From NCBI GenBank assembly GCA_016649875.1, contig JAENWW010000004.1, positions 1 through 64,000 of the forward strand: a stretch of DNA of 64,000 nucleotides, written 5' to 3'. Below are positions 33,729 to 43,714 of the stretch, in pieces. The notes under the pieces are model-generated. The model saw only the letters and a program-made list of their open reading frames with translations, was not told where the DNA came from and did no database searches. This DNA comes from Coriobacteriia bacterium (GTDB lineage: Bacteria > Actinomycetota > Coriobacteriia > WRKU01 > JAENWW01). Every line of letters starts with the position of its first letter. Positions within the stretch are counted from its first letter, which is position 1. The position numbers and the translations under genes were made by a program.

Positions 33729-35900
33729 ATGAAGCGTGTCTCGTTTGCGATTAGGCCGCAGTTTCCTCGAGCGTTGATTCTCTTTGCGGTTCTCTTCGCG
33801 GTGACGTTTTGTGGGTTTTCGATTGCCTGGAAGTTGCAGATTCCTTTGTCACACGATGTGACGAGTCGGCTGGAACGAAAAACGGTCGAAATCACCTCCG
33901 ATGTGTCGGTGGGGACGTATTCGAACACATCATTCGGGTCATACGACGGTATGAAAATCCAAATTATTTGGCCCGAAGGAATAATTGCTCCCGAATACGG
34001 GCGCGAGGTAAAACTTACGGGGTTTCTCAAAAATCGGGGTTTCTCTGACTATGAACGGTATCTTTTCACCAAGGGTGTGGGCGCGACACTGACGGTATCT
34101 GACTTCTACGCTCAGCGATGGCCGAACACTTTGCGAGGTGTCATCGGACATTTCCGTTACTATCTGGTGAGTTGCATAAAAAGTTGTGGTGGTAGCACAT
34201 TGGGAGCCGGTCTCTTGCGGGCGGTTCTTCTCGGAGACAGACGCGATGTCGGCGAGACCGATGAGATATTCCGAGTAACGGGGCTCAGCCACATGCTTTC
34301 GGTTTCCGGTTCGCATCTGAGCATCATAATGCTTTGCTTCGGATTCGTTCTCTTGCGGTTCGGAATCGGGAAAAAGAGCACATTTGTCTTTTCGGCTTTG
34401 GCCGGATTCCTTTTCGTGATTATCACGACGAGTGCCGAGGCCACGTTGCGCTCCTATCTCATGCTTTTATTCGGAGGTTGCGTGTTCTTTTTTCGACGAA
34501 GAACCGACCCCCTCACGACGCTCGGTATCTGCGGAATCGTTCTTCTCATCGGTAATCCCATCGTGGTGCTGTCTGTCGGGTTTCAACTTTCTGTGGCGGC
34601 CGTTTTCGGTATTTTGCTTTTCGGGCGGTTGATGTCGGTGTGGCTCGATGCTTGTGTGAATTTCTTTCCCCGTTTCGTGCGTGAAACGTTCGGGATCAGC
34701 ATGGTGGCCCAAATAAGTACTCTTCCGATATCGATACCGGTATTCGGGATGATCTCTCTCGTCGGTCCGTTCTCCAATGTGTTCGCTGGCGGGCTTTTGA
34801 CCGTCACGCTGGCGCTCGGACTCGGTGGGATAGTGGCCGGCGGTGTGGCACGCCCCCTATCCCAACCGATATTCTTTTTAGCCACGCGCTGTTGCGACGC
34901 GATCATATTCGTTGCGCAGGAATTCGCATTGCTTTCTTGGGGCAGTTTCGAAATAGGCGCATGGGGAGTGCCGCTATCGGTTTCTCTGCTTTTGGGGCTG
35001 ATTGCAGTGTATCTTTTGTGGCCGCTTCCCAAAAACAGGGTTCGATATGGAGCCGCCCCCGGCAGAAAAGCGCTTCTTCTCGTCTCGTGCTCGGTGTGTA
35101 TGTTGTTTATCTTGTTTCCCCACACGCTTTCGTATGTTTCCGGAGGCTTCATAAAGAGTTCGGATGACGGCGTATACGTCCTCGACGTCGGTCAAGGCGA
35201 TGCGATTCTTGTGAAAAACTCGCATGAGACGGCACTCATCGATGCCGGTCCGGATTCGATTGCACTCAAAAAGGCACTTGATGAAATCGGCGTGATAAAG
35301 ATCGATACTCTGATTTTCACTCACACCCATCAAGATCATATCGGGGGTGCTTTCGGTTTAGACAAGCGGTACGGCATTAAAACGATCGTTGTCGCAAACG
35401 GAGTGAAGTACAATTCGGATATTTCTGAGATCAGTCGCAGTCTCGATGCCCCGGTAACAGAAATTTCAGCAGGCGATAGCCTACGGGTCGGTAAACTCGA
35501 ACTGACGTGTGTGGGTCCGAAGAACAAAGTGAGCGACCCCGACGACAACGGATCGTGCCTGATCCTGCTGGCAGATGAACCGGCGGGTGCCTCATATGAC
35601 TATGAAAGCGTATTGATTACCGGAGATGCCGAGGCGGACTCGGTAAAGGAGGCCTTTTCGCAGAGTTCGCTTATCGACCGCGAAGTCGATGTTCTCAAAG
35701 TGGGACATCACGGTTCGGCCGTCTCTGTGGATGCCGAACTCTTATCTGTCATGAAGCCGAAAAGAGCGGTGATTTCGGTGGGAGAGAATTCTTACGGTCA
35801 TCCGACGCAAAAAGTTTTGACGCTCTTACGTTCGTTTCATATACCCTATCTGCGCACGGATCTTTCGGGAACGATTTTTCTCGGTAGTGTGGGACAATAG
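33729..35900 (+). CDS. comEC: ComEC/Rec2 DNA uptake channel
   Basis: This encodes 723 residues from the ATG at 33729. An N-terminal DUF4131-like region with a soluble barrel (residues about 50-130) is followed by the multi-helix Competence domain (from RAVLLGDRRDVGETDEIFRV, with TGLSHMLSVSGSHLSII) and a C-terminal metallo-beta-lactamase domain (THTHQDH at 531-537, KVGHHGSA). The family imports one DNA strand during transformation; the C-terminal domain may degrade the other. The length and all three parts are typical, so DNA uptake may be functional, although pilus genes are not in the window. It forms an operon with comEA and holA. Confidence 0.92.
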   Translation: MKRVSFAIRPQFPRALILFAVLFAVTFCGFSIAWKLQIPLSHDVTSRLERKTVEITSDVSVGTYSNTSFGSYDGMKIQIIWPEGIIAPEYGREVKLTGFLKNRGFSDYERYLFTKGVGATLTVSDFYAQRWPNTLRGVIGHFRYYLVSCIKSCGGSTLGAGLLRAVLLGDRRDVGETDEIFRVTGLSHMLSVSGSHLSIIMLCFGFVLLRFGIGKKSTFVFSALAGFLFVIITTSAEATLRSYLMLLFGGCVFFFRRRTDPLTTLGICGIVLLIGNPIVVLSVGFQLSVAAVFGILLFGRLMSVWLDACVNFFPRFVRETFGISMVAQISTLPISIPVFGMISLVGPFSNVFAGGLLTVTLALGLGGIVAGGVARPLSQPIFFLATRCCDAIIFVAQEFALLSWGSFEIGAWGVPLSVSLLLGLIAVYLLWPLPKNRVRYGAAPGRKALLLVSCSVCMLFILFPHTLSYVSGGFIKSSDDGVYVLDVGQGDAILVKNSHETALIDAGPDSIALKKALDEIGVIKIDTLIFTHTHQDHIGGAFGLDKRYGIKTIVVANGVKYNSDISEISRSLDAPVTEISAGDSLRVGKLELTCVGPKNKVSDPDDNGSCLILLADEPAGASYDYESVLITGDAEADSVKEAFSQSSLIDREVDVLKVGHHGSAVSVDAELLSVMKPKRAVISVGENSYGHPTQKVLTLLRSFHIPYLRTDLSGTIFLGSVGQ

Positions 35901-35904
35901 AAAT

Positions 35905-36903
35905 ATGGCACAACAAAACGATCTCAAACCGATATATTTGATACTGAGCGAGCAGGCCTTTTTACGCACGCAGGCCACCGACCGTCTCAAAGCACGCCTT
36001 GAAAAAGAAGGCTCTCTCGATTTCAACTTCAACCAACTCGATGCGGGCGTCAATACGCCGCAAGAAATCATCGATGCGGCCAATACGCTTCCGTTTGCTT
36101 CGACCTATCGTCTCGTGTTCGTTACCGGCATCGAACAATACAAAGCCGACGATCTCGCGCTGCTCGTCGAATATGCCACCGATCCCAACGAGACCACCGT
36201 GCTGTGTCTCATCGGTACGAAACTCGCCAAGTCCACAAGACTTTACAAACAAGTTGTAAAAGTCGGAGCAGTGCTCGATCGCAAAGCTCCGGCGAAAAAA
36301 GAGCTTCCTTCCGTGGTTGCGGCTCTTTTCGCCGAGCAGGGAATCACGGCCCATTCGATTGAAGCTGTGGCGCTCATCAATGCGGTCGGCGAGGATCTCG
36401 ATGTGATTTCAGGTTCGATTGTGAAAATAAGATCGTATCTTGGAGACAAGAAAGAGGTTTCGCTCGCCGACATAGCGGAAGTGGTCGCTACGACGGCCGA
36501 GGTTAAAATTTGGGAGTTCAGCAATGCGCTCGCAGATAAAGATGCGCATCAGGCGCTTGCAAGATTGACCCGCACGCTCCAAATAAGCGGTAACAGCGTA
36601 TTTTCCGCCGAGACTTTTGCCATTCGAACCGTGCGCGAATTGATCACCGCCCGTGCCCTCATCGACAGAGGTGATGCAAGCGCGTCTGTACTCGCCGCAG
36701 AGACGGGAAAGCAGGAGTGGCTGGCGCGCAAGACGCTCGCTCAGGCTCGTAAATTCACCGGTCCCGAATTGAATAAAGCGTTGCGCGGGCTCGGCGACGT
36801 GTTAGAGGCCGCACGTACCGGAGCAGATGAACTGCTCCTTTTCGAGCGATGGGTTCTTCGGTTTACCGTCGGAGATTTCGCGCACAAAAATACCCGCCTG
36901 TAA
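35905..36903 (+). CDS. holA: DNA polymerase III delta subunit
   Basis: This 332-residue protein opens the sliding clamp within the clamp loader. Family features are the early LKPIYLILSEQAFLRTQATD, the central EVKIWEFSNALADKDAHQAL region and the C-terminal collar helices. It starts four bases after comEC, the usual arrangement in Gram-positive and related genomes. A bidirectional terminator separates it from the convergent rpsT. Confidence 0.88.
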   Translation: MAQQNDLKPIYLILSEQAFLRTQATDRLKARLEKEGSLDFNFNQLDAGVNTPQEIIDAANTLPFASTYRLVFVTGIEQYKADDLALLVEYATDPNETTVLCLIGTKLAKSTRLYKQVVKVGAVLDRKAPAKKELPSVVAALFAEQGITAHSIEAVALINAVGEDLDVISGSIVKIRSYLGDKKEVSLADIAEVVATTAEVKIWEFSNALADKDAHQALARLTRTLQISGNSVFSAETFAIRTVRELITARALIDRGDASASVLAAETGKQEWLARKTLAQARKFTGPELNKALRGLGDVLEAARTGADELLLFERWVLRFTVGDFAHKNTRL

Positions 36904-36924
36904 GCGGGTAAGAGGCGAAAGCAT

Positions 36925-36962
36925 AAAAGGGGTAAAATCGAAGTTTCGGTCTTACCCCTTTT
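36925..36962. terminator. bidirectional terminator between holA and rpsT
   Basis: AAAAGGGGTAA pairs with TTACCCCTTTT across a 16-base loop. A-runs on the left and T-runs on the right allow termination from both convergent genes. Confidence 0.8.
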
Positions 36963-36968
36963 TGTTAC

Positions 36969-37232
36969 TTAAGCGGTTTTGTTGGCGCGTTTCATGAGTC
37001 CCGACTTACGATTCGAAGCCTGGTTCCTGTGAATGACGCCTTTTGATGCTGCGCGGTCAAGTTGTCTACATGCCTCGAGCGCAGCCACATTTGCTGCTGC
37101 TGCGTCATTGGCGGTAATAGCCTCGTCGACTCTCTTGATAGAGGTCTTGAGTGCTGACTTGACTGACTTGTTACGAAGACGCGACTTCTCGTTTGTCAGT
37201 ACGCGCTTCTTTTGGCTTTTAATATTAGCCAC
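36969..37232 (-). CDS. rpsT: 30S ribosomal protein S20
   Basis: This 87-residue protein has the S20 signature [20 protein letters not shown] at its start. The start is a GTG at 37232 behind a GGAGG site. Longer in-frame starts up to 37268 would add residues not found in the family. S20 binds 16S rRNA early in small-subunit assembly. It is a single gene facing holA and divergent from lepA, as in many bacteria. Confidence 0.95.
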   Translation of the reverse strand: MANIKSQKKRVLTNEKSRLRNKSVKSALKTSIKRVDEAITANDAAAANVAALEACRQLDRAASKGVIHRNQASNRKSGLMKRANKTA

Positions 37233-37349
37233 GTCGTCCTCCGATACAAATAGAAATATCATGCCCATCAGTGGGGGATAGATGAACTTGAATATGATAG
37301 CACAAGGTAAGTGCCAAAATACATGGAAACTTTGATAAACTTATTTGCT

Positions 37350-39152
37350 ATGACTGAACAGAAGTACATACGAAATTTTTCAATCATCGCCCACATCGAC
37401 CACGGAAAATCCACGCTAGCCGACCGCATATTGCAACTGACGCACACGGTGAAAGACCGTGACATGTTCGAGCAAATGCTGGACAGTATGGATATTGAGC
37501 GTGAACGAGGCATAACAATCAAGGCCCAAGCGGTTCGTGTCATGTACACGGCTGATGATGGGCACACCTACCAGTTCAACTTGATCGATACGCCGGGGCA
37601 TGTCGACTTCACCTACGAGGTTTCTCGTTCGCTTGAAGCGTGCGAGGGTGTCTTACTCGTCGTCGATGCCACCCAGGGCGTGGAGGCACAAACGGTAGCC
37701 AACGCCGTCATGGCCATGAACGCGAATCTCGAAATCATTCCGCTCATCAACAAAATCGACCTTCCCTCGGCCGAACCGGAGCGGGTTCGCCACGAAATCG
37801 AGGAAGGACTTGCCATTCCGGCCGACGAGGCGGTATTGACGAGCGCCAAAACCGGCGAAGGAATTCACGCCGTTTTGGAGGCGGTCGTAAAACGCATACC
37901 CGCCCCGCAAGGCGATCCCGATGCCCCGCTGCAAGCGCTTATCTTCGATTCGTATTTCGATGAGTATCGCGGTGTCGTAGCTCTCATCAGAGTGATGAAC
38001 GGCTCCGTGCGCAAAGGCGACAGCATCTTGATGATAGCAACGACGACGGTGACCGATGTCGAGGAAGTCGGCGTGCGTCGTCCCGCCAACGTCCCGGTGG
38101 ACTCGCTGAACCCCGGTGAGGTCGGTTACCTCATAACCGGCTTGAAAGACCCTTCACTTGTGAAAGTGGGCGATACGGTCACCCTGCGACAAGGGAAAAA
38201 CGCCGTGGCGCTTCCGGGCTATCGCGAGGTCAAGCCGATGGTGTATGCCGGCTTGTTCCCCATAGACGGAGACCAATATCCCGAACTTCGCGATGCGCTC
38301 GATAAATTACGGCTCAACGACCCGGCGTTGGTTTACGACCCTGAGACCAGCCAGGCGCTCGGATTCGGGTTCCGCGTGGGATTTTTGGGGCTCCTCCATA
38401 TGGAGGTCGTCCAAGAAAGACTCGAGCGCGAGTTCGACCTCGATTTGTTGGCAACCGCCCCGAGCGTCGAATATCAAGCGTATTTGCGCACGGGAGAGAG
38501 TATGTTCGTCCACTCTCCGCAAGATATGCCCGACCCCTCTGTTCTCGATCACATCGATGAGCCGTTTCTCAATGCGACCGTGCTCGTCCCGCCCGATTTC
38601 GTGGGTGCCGTCATGGAGTTGTCACAAAACCGCCGCGCCACTTTCGTCGATATGCAGTATCTCTCGGCCAATACGGTCGAAATGCACTATGAAATGCCGC
38701 TTTCAGAGCTCATCATGGACTTTTTCGACCAATTGAAAAGTCGCACGAAGGGGTATGCTTCGCTGGATTACGAATATATCGGGTATCGCCCGAGTTCATT
38801 GGTCAAACTCGATATCTTGCTCGCGGGAAATCCGGTCGATGCACTTTCTTTCATCGTTCACAAGGACAAGGCGTACGATCGCGGAAAAGTGCTCGTCGAA
38901 AAATTGAAAGGTATCATTCCCCGGCAGATGTTCGAAGTGCCGATACAAGCAGCCGTCGGCGGACGCATTTTGGCGCGGCAGACGGTGCGCGCAAAGCGAA
39001 AAGACGTTCTTGCCAAGTGCTACGGAGGCGACATCACGCGAAAGCACAAGTTGCTCGAAAAGCAAAAGAAGGGCAAGAAACGCATGAAAGCGATCGGACG
39101 CGTCGATGTGCCCCAAGAGGCGTTCATGGCGATTCTCAAAGTCGATGAGTAG
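37350..39152 (+). CDS. lepA: elongation factor 4 (LepA)
   Basis: This encodes 600 residues from the ATG at 37350, chosen because the family begins almost directly with [15 protein letters not shown] (14-22 hold the GTP P-loop). The effector region ([18 protein letters not shown]), DTPGH, NKID, and the LepA-specific C-terminal domain ([20 protein letters not shown]) are all present. The protein is a ribosome-binding GTPase involved in translation fidelity or ribosome assembly. It overlaps the downstream dus gene by eight bases. Confidence 0.96.
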   Translation: MTEQKYIRNFSIIAHIDHGKSTLADRILQLTHTVKDRDMFEQMLDSMDIERERGITIKAQAVRVMYTADDGHTYQFNLIDTPGHVDFTYEVSRSLEACEGVLLVVDATQGVEAQTVANAVMAMNANLEIIPLINKIDLPSAEPERVRHEIEEGLAIPADEAVLTSAKTGEGIHAVLEAVVKRIPAPQGDPDAPLQALIFDSYFDEYRGVVALIRVMNGSVRKGDSILMIATTTVTDVEEVGVRRPANVPVDSLNPGEVGYLITGLKDPSLVKVGDTVTLRQGKNAVALPGYREVKPMVYAGLFPIDGDQYPELRDALDKLRLNDPALVYDPETSQALGFGFRVGFLGLLHMEVVQERLEREFDLDLLATAPSVEYQAYLRTGESMFVHSPQDMPDPSVLDHIDEPFLNATVLVPPDFVGAVMELSQNRRATFVDMQYLSANTVEMHYEMPLSELIMDFFDQLKSRTKGYASLDYEYIGYRPSSLVKLDILLAGNPVDALSFIVHKDKAYDRGKVLVEKLKGIIPRQMFEVPIQAAVGGRILARQTVRAKRKDVLAKCYGGDITRKHKLLEKQKKGKKRMKAIGRVDVPQEAFMAILKVDE

Positions 39153-40191
39153 TGTCGAAACATATCTGAAAGAAAATCCCATATGGCTTGCGCCCATGGC
39201 CGGAGTAAACGATGCGGCGTTTCGCGTTCTGTGCAAAGAGGCCGGTGCCGGTTTGACGTTCACCGAGATGGTGAGTGCAAAAGGGTTGCACTATTCTTCA
39301 TCGAACAATAACTCCCGTATGCTGTTGAAGCTCGCTCCCGAAGAAGTGCCTGTCGCCGTGCAGATTTTCGGCGCCGATCCGACCATTATGGCGTCGCAGG
39401 CCCGCGTTCTCGTCGAGCAGCTGGGGAATAATCTTGCCTTCATCGATGTGAACATGGGATGTCCCGTGCCTAAAGTCGTCAATAAGGGTGAAGGCTCGGC
39501 GCTCATGCGTTCGTCCGAACTTGCTGCAGAAATCATAGCGGCGATAGTCGAAGCGGTTGGAGGACTCGGAACCTGCGTGACGGCCAAGTTTCGTCGCGGG
39601 TGGGATGAGGAAAGCGAAAACACCGTCGCGTTCGCGCAAACGCTTGAAGCGGCCGGTGCGAGTGCACTGACCGTTCACGGTCGCTTCCGTTCTCAATTCT
39701 ATAGGGGTGTTTCCGAGCGTAGCGTGATTGCCCGAGTAAAAGAGCACGTGGCTGTTCCGGTCATCGGTTCGGGCGATGTCCTCACGGCGTACGACGCGGT
39801 ATCCATGCTTGTCGAGACCGGCGCCGACGGAGTGATGATTGCCCGGGGAGCGCAGGGAAATCCGTGGATCTTCACACAAAGTGCCGAGCTGTTGTCCGCC
39901 TATCGCACGGAACAAAAACTCAATCCGACCGTGACATTGGAAGAGGTTTCACGCGCGACGACTTTGACGACTCCCACCTATCGCGAACGGTTCGACATGA
40001 TGCGCCGTCATGCGCAGCTCATCGAACGTTATTTCGGCGGCAAATCGCTTGTGCGCATGCGTAAACACGCCATCTGGTATTGTGCGGGATTGCCGGGCGC
40101 CTCATTTTTCCGACACGAGATAAACTCGATTTCGTCGATGGAAGACCTCACAAAATTGATAGATGCCTATGATACCTACCTCAGTAGATAA
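39145..40191 (+). CDS. dus: tRNA-dihydrouridine synthase
   Basis: This 348-residue FMN-dependent TIM-barrel enzyme reduces uridines in tRNA D-loops. It shows the opening [15 protein letters not shown], the NMGCPVPKV motif with the catalytic cysteine, [16 protein letters not shown] and [13 protein letters not shown] with [16 protein letters not shown]. The start at 39145 overlaps the end of lepA, and its stop lies inside the start of hemW, making a tight three-gene run. Which Dus subgroup it belongs to cannot be settled by eye. Confidence 0.93.
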   Translation: MSSVETYLKENPIWLAPMAGVNDAAFRVLCKEAGAGLTFTEMVSAKGLHYSSSNNNSRMLLKLAPEEVPVAVQIFGADPTIMASQARVLVEQLGNNLAFIDVNMGCPVPKVVNKGEGSALMRSSELAAEIIAAIVEAVGGLGTCVTAKFRRGWDEESENTVAFAQTLEAAGASALTVHGRFRSQFYRGVSERSVIARVKEHVAVPVIGSGDVLTAYDAVSMLVETGADGVMIARGAQGNPWIFTQSAELLSAYRTEQKLNPTVTLEEVSRATTLTTPTYRERFDMMRRHAQLIERYFGGKSLVRMRKHAIWYCAGLPGASFFRHEINSISSMEDLTKLIDAYDTYLSR

Positions 40192-41362
40192 TATTTTCGA
40201 TGCCGTATCTGGCAGCATTTCCGGCGATGTGTCGCTCTATCTACACGTGCCGTTTTGTCGCTCGCGCTGCATTTATTGCGGGTTTTACTCCAATGTGCTC
40301 ACGTCCGGCGGAGCCGAACTCGAGAATTACCGCAATGCTTTGCTCGAACAGGTGAAAACGTCGGTTCCTCTCATTTTGGGAGAAATTCCCACCATCTACT
40401 TCGGCGGCGGAACCCCGTCGCTTCTCGCAGGTTCGATAGCAGAGGTGCTGGACGAAATTCGCGCGCAAGGCACCGTTACCGAAGATGCCGAAATCACCGT
40501 GGAGGCAAACCCCGAATCTTTATCCGCAGAATCGCTGACTGCTTGGATAAACGCCGGCGTGACGCGAGTCTCTTTGGGCGTGCAGGCATTCGATGATGAA
40601 GTCCTTGCAATGTTTGCTCGCGCGCACGATGTGAAAATCGCAAAGGCGGCGCTCGGGCTGTTGCAAGAATCGGGCATCGACTTTTCGCTCGATCTTATCG
40701 CCGGGATACCGGGCGTGACCGACGAACAATGGACTTCTTGGCTTGAGGCGGCCGTCGCTGCAGACGCGTGCCATATCAGTATCTATGCGCTGACCGTCGA
40801 GGAGCATACTCCTCTCGAAGTTTTGATTCGACAGCAAGACATCGCCCCGGTGGATGACGATCGTGCTGCCGACCAGCTTGAAATCGCGGAGCGTTTTTTG
40901 GAAAAGAACGGAATCAGCCGCTACGAGATTTCCAATTATGCGCGGCCCGGTAAGCGAAGCCGACATAACTGCCGCTATTGGCAGGGAGGTCAGTATTTGG
41001 GATTGGGTCCGGGAGCCGCGTCGATGGTTGAAGGCGAGGACAACGTTCGTCATCGATTCGTACTCTACGACGAAATTTCCGATTATCTGGGAAACCCTTG
41101 TCGTAAAGAACCGGTGGAAGACGAGATTCTCAGCGAAAAAGAAGCTCGCCTGGAAGATGTCATGCTCGGCATGCGTTTAACCGAAGGCGTACGAGACGAG
41201 GACGTTTTCGCCGTCGGAATCACTGCTGTCATGGAAAAATGCTGCGAGCAAGGATTGGTATATTTCGACGCGGACACGAAGAGATACCGGCTCACCGAAC
41301 GCGGGTGGTTGCTGGGAAATGAAGTATTCGGAGCCATTTGGTGCAGTCAAGACAATTGTTGA
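40163..41362 (+). CDS. hemW: HemW-like radical SAM protein
   Basis: This 399-residue protein resembles oxygen-independent coproporphyrinogen oxidase but fits HemW better. CRSRCIYCGFY gives the radical SAM cysteines C32, C36 and C39, followed by YFGGGTPSLL and RVSLGVQAFDDEVL. HemW is a haem-binding chaperone-like protein, while true HemN has an extra cysteine after the CxxxCxxC motif; here the motif is CIYCGF, as in HemW. It commonly precedes hrcA, as here. An alternative ATG is at 40169. Confidence 0.88.
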   Translation: MPMIPTSVDNIFDAVSGSISGDVSLYLHVPFCRSRCIYCGFYSNVLTSGGAELENYRNALLEQVKTSVPLILGEIPTIYFGGGTPSLLAGSIAEVLDEIRAQGTVTEDAEITVEANPESLSAESLTAWINAGVTRVSLGVQAFDDEVLAMFARAHDVKIAKAALGLLQESGIDFSLDLIAGIPGVTDEQWTSWLEAAVAADACHISIYALTVEEHTPLEVLIRQQDIAPVDDDRAADQLEIAERFLEKNGISRYEISNYARPGKRSRHNCRYWQGGQYLGLGPGAASMVEGEDNVRHRFVLYDEISDYLGNPCRKEPVEDEILSEKEARLEDVMLGMRLTEGVRDEDVFAVGITAVMEKCCEQGLVYFDADTKRYRLTERGWLLGNEVFGAIWCSQDNC

Positions 41363-41377
41363 GATTGTTTGGAGTGA

Positions 41378-41406
41378 TTGTATGCTGTGCTGGCACTCGC
41401 TATAAT
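41378..41406 (+). promoter_or_regulatory. sigma-A promoter of hrcA-dnaJ operon
   Basis: TTGTAT (41378-41383) and TATAAT (41401-41406) are separated by exactly 17 bp. The -10 lies inside the CIRCE element. Confidence 0.75.
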
Positions 41407-41416
41407 TGAGTGCTAA
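41390..41416. promoter_or_regulatory. CIRCE operator (HrcA binding site)
   Basis: The right arm GAGTGCTAA is the exact consensus; the left arm CTGGCACTC has two changes from TTAGCACTC; the spacer is the canonical nine bases. It covers the -10 element, so HrcA should repress its own operon until heat or protein stress titrates it. Confidence 0.88.
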
Positions 41417-41449
41417 TTTAGCATTTCATCAAAACGTTAGGAGGCGAAC

Positions 41450-42508
41450 ATGGAAGCTCGAAAGAATCGAATACTCTTCGCGTTGATACAAGAGTATATC
41501 TCGACGGCTGTTCCCGTCGGTTCTCGAACGCTCGTCGATCGCTATGACCTCAACTGTTCGCCGGCCACGGTGCGAAATGAGCTTTCCTCTCTTGAAGAAA
41601 GGGGTTATCTGATTCAACCGCATACTTCAGCGGGGAGGATTCCCACCGATAAAGGCTACCGTTTATTCGTCGACAGCCTCGTTGAAATGCGTGATGATGT
41701 CGACGCCGATGCATCCCACCCGTTTTTCGATACGGCGAAGTTGCATTCGCTCGATATCCATTTCCTCATGAGAAACGTCGCCCAAGCGCTTTCCACGTAT
41801 ACGAACCTGTTATCCATCACGCGGACTCCTTCTTTGGAAAATGCGACGGTGAAAAAACTCGATCTTCTCAGTTTGGGCGCAAACCGGGTGCTTTTCGTGT
41901 TGATGACTGACGATGGGCAAGTGGTGAACCGAACCATCGATCTCAAGTTCGACGCGTCGCCTGAAAACGTCGCTACGGTTCAGCACTCGTTGAGTGTCGC
42001 ATTTCTCGATAAGCCCGCAAATGAAATCGCACCTTTGCGGGAGGCGCTGAGAGGTACCGCCGAGTCCGGCGTGATTACCGATGGACTCACGGTTTGCATC
42101 ATCGATGAGATTTTGGATGCATTGGCACAGGCCGATCACGAGCACGTTTCGCATGGCGGGCTGGGGGCCCTTTTGCAGCAACCGGAATTCCAAGATGCTT
42201 CTTTGGCGCAACCGCTTGTGGACTTGCTCGAAGACGGTCTTGATATATTTGATCTTCTCAAGCAAGGTCAAGAGTGCGGTAAAGCCGAACTGCTCTGCGA
42301 CACTTCGGTCTTCGTGCGTATCGGCACCGAAAACTCGCGCAGCGAACTCGGTCCGACAAGCCTGGTCATTTCGCCCTACTATGCAAGCGGTGCTCAAGGC
42401 TATATCGGTGTCGTCGGTCCCACGAGAATGAATTATCTACGCTCGATCAAGGCGGTACAGCGAGCTGCCGATGAGCTTTCACGAATAACTTCGAACCTAG
42501 AAAAATAA
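41450..42508 (+). CDS. hrcA: heat-inducible transcription repressor HrcA
   Basis: This 352-residue repressor has the N-terminal winged helix typical of HrcA (ILFALIQEYISTAVPVGSRT, then LNCSPATVRNELSSLEERGY and HTSAGRIPTDKGYR). The GAF-like C-terminal domain ends with SPYYASGAQGYIGVVGPTRM. It starts after a GGAGG site. A CIRCE element overlaps its promoter, and dnaJ follows 12 bases downstream, so it heads an autoregulated stress operon. No grpE or dnaK lies in this cluster, which is usual where dnaK-grpE is elsewhere. Confidence 0.95.
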   Translation: MEARKNRILFALIQEYISTAVPVGSRTLVDRYDLNCSPATVRNELSSLEERGYLIQPHTSAGRIPTDKGYRLFVDSLVEMRDDVDADASHPFFDTAKLHSLDIHFLMRNVAQALSTYTNLLSITRTPSLENATVKKLDLLSLGANRVLFVLMTDDGQVVNRTIDLKFDASPENVATVQHSLSVAFLDKPANEIAPLREALRGTAESGVITDGLTVCIIDEILDALAQADHEHVSHGGLGALLQQPEFQDASLAQPLVDLLEDGLDIFDLLKQGQECGKAELLCDTSVFVRIGTENSRSELGPTSLVISPYYASGAQGYIGVVGPTRMNYLRSIKAVQRAADELSRITSNLEK

Positions 42509-42520
42509 GGAGAAAAACAA

Positions 42521-43663
42521 GTGTCTACTGAACAAGTCGATTATTACGAATTACTCGGTGTTTCTCGCGATGCCGACGCAGATGCCATCAAGAAGGGGTT
42601 TCGCCATAAGGCGCGGCAATGCCATCCGGATGTCAGCGATGCACCTGATGCCGAAGAGAAGTTCAAGCAAATAAACGAAGCATATGACGTATTGTCCGAC
42701 TCCACCAAACGCAGCCAGTATGATCAGTTCGGAACGGTTGGCGGCCCGAGCGGTTTTGGCGGCGGTGGCTATCAGCAGGTCAATGTCGATGATTTGTTCG
42801 GAGACCTCTTTTCCTCGTTCTTCGGAGGAGTTTCGGGTTCGACCGGTGGGCGCTCAATCAATCTCGACGGGCGCGACATGCAGATGCGTATTTCGATCAC
42901 GCTTGAAGAGGCCGCAAAGGGAGTATCCAAAGAAGTCGTCGTCGATCGTCTCGCACCCTGCGAGGATTGCAACGCCACGGGCGCCGCTCCCGGCACGCGC
43001 GCGGAGACCTGCCCCGATTGCAACGGAACGGGCCAGGTCATCACGTATAAAAATACCTTTCTCGGCCGAATGCAGACCGCCAGTGTGTGCGATAGGTGCC
43101 ACGGAACCGGAAAGTACGTCGCATCGCCTTGTCCCGAATGCGAAGGCTCAGGCCGCGTAATCGATCGTCAGACGGTGACGGTCAACATCCCCGCAGGTAT
43201 CAGCAACGGACAAAAAATCAGGAAAGACGAGCTTGGCGAGGCGGGCGTTCGCGGTGCTCGTTCCGGCGACCTGTTCATCGTCGTTGAAGTTATGGAGCAC
43301 GAACATTTCGAACGTGACGGAGCAGATCTTCACGCGCATCTCAACGTGTCTATGACCGAAGCGGCGCTCGGAAGTATGAAGACCATCGATGGTCTCCTCG
43401 AAAAATCGAATGTCAAGGTCGATGCCGGTGTTCAAACCGGGGACGTCATACGCGTCAAAGGGGCGGGAATGCCCTCTCTGCGCTCGGAGTCAAAAGGTGA
43501 TCTCTATCTGCACGTCAACGTTGAGATTCCCCGCAAACTCACTGAGCATCAGCGTGAACTTTTGGTTGAGCTTTCAAGCGAGTTCGGCGACTCGGAAGTC
43601 GGAACGGTCATGATGCGTAAACGAAGCGGCTTCGATAAATTCAAAGATTGGTTCAAAGGATAA
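42521..43663 (+). CDS. dnaJ: chaperone DnaJ
   Basis: This 380-residue type I Hsp40 starts with a GTG behind AAGGAG. The J domain carries HPD at 35-37, then a Gly-rich region (about 72-105), four CxxCxGxG-type zinc repeats ([32 protein letters not shown]) and the client-binding C-terminal domains. It recruits clients to DnaK. Position directly after hrcA indicates HrcA control. Confidence 0.96.
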   Translation: MSTEQVDYYELLGVSRDADADAIKKGFRHKARQCHPDVSDAPDAEEKFKQINEAYDVLSDSTKRSQYDQFGTVGGPSGFGGGGYQQVNVDDLFGDLFSSFFGGVSGSTGGRSINLDGRDMQMRISITLEEAAKGVSKEVVVDRLAPCEDCNATGAAPGTRAETCPDCNGTGQVITYKNTFLGRMQTASVCDRCHGTGKYVASPCPECEGSGRVIDRQTVTVNIPAGISNGQKIRKDELGEAGVRGARSGDLFIVVEVMEHEHFERDGADLHAHLNVSMTEAALGSMKTIDGLLEKSNVKVDAGVQTGDVIRVKGAGMPSLRSESKGDLYLHVNVEIPRKLTEHQRELLVELSSEFGDSEVGTVMMRKRSGFDKFKDWFKG

Positions 43664-43666
43664 GAG

Positions 43667-43714
43667 ATGGCGCTTTCTCGCATGCGGCAAAGAGACGAGG
43701 GGAATCGATTGTGA
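43667..43714 (+). CDS. 15-codon leader ORF bridging dnaJ and mtaB
   Basis: An ATG at 43667, six bases after an AAAGGA site, opens MALSRMRQRDEGNRL and stops with TGA overlapping the GTG of mtaB (GTGA). The layout suits translational coupling of mtaB to dnaJ. The peptide has no recognisable features, and the ORF may be chance. Confidence 0.3.
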   Translation: MALSRMRQRDEGNRL

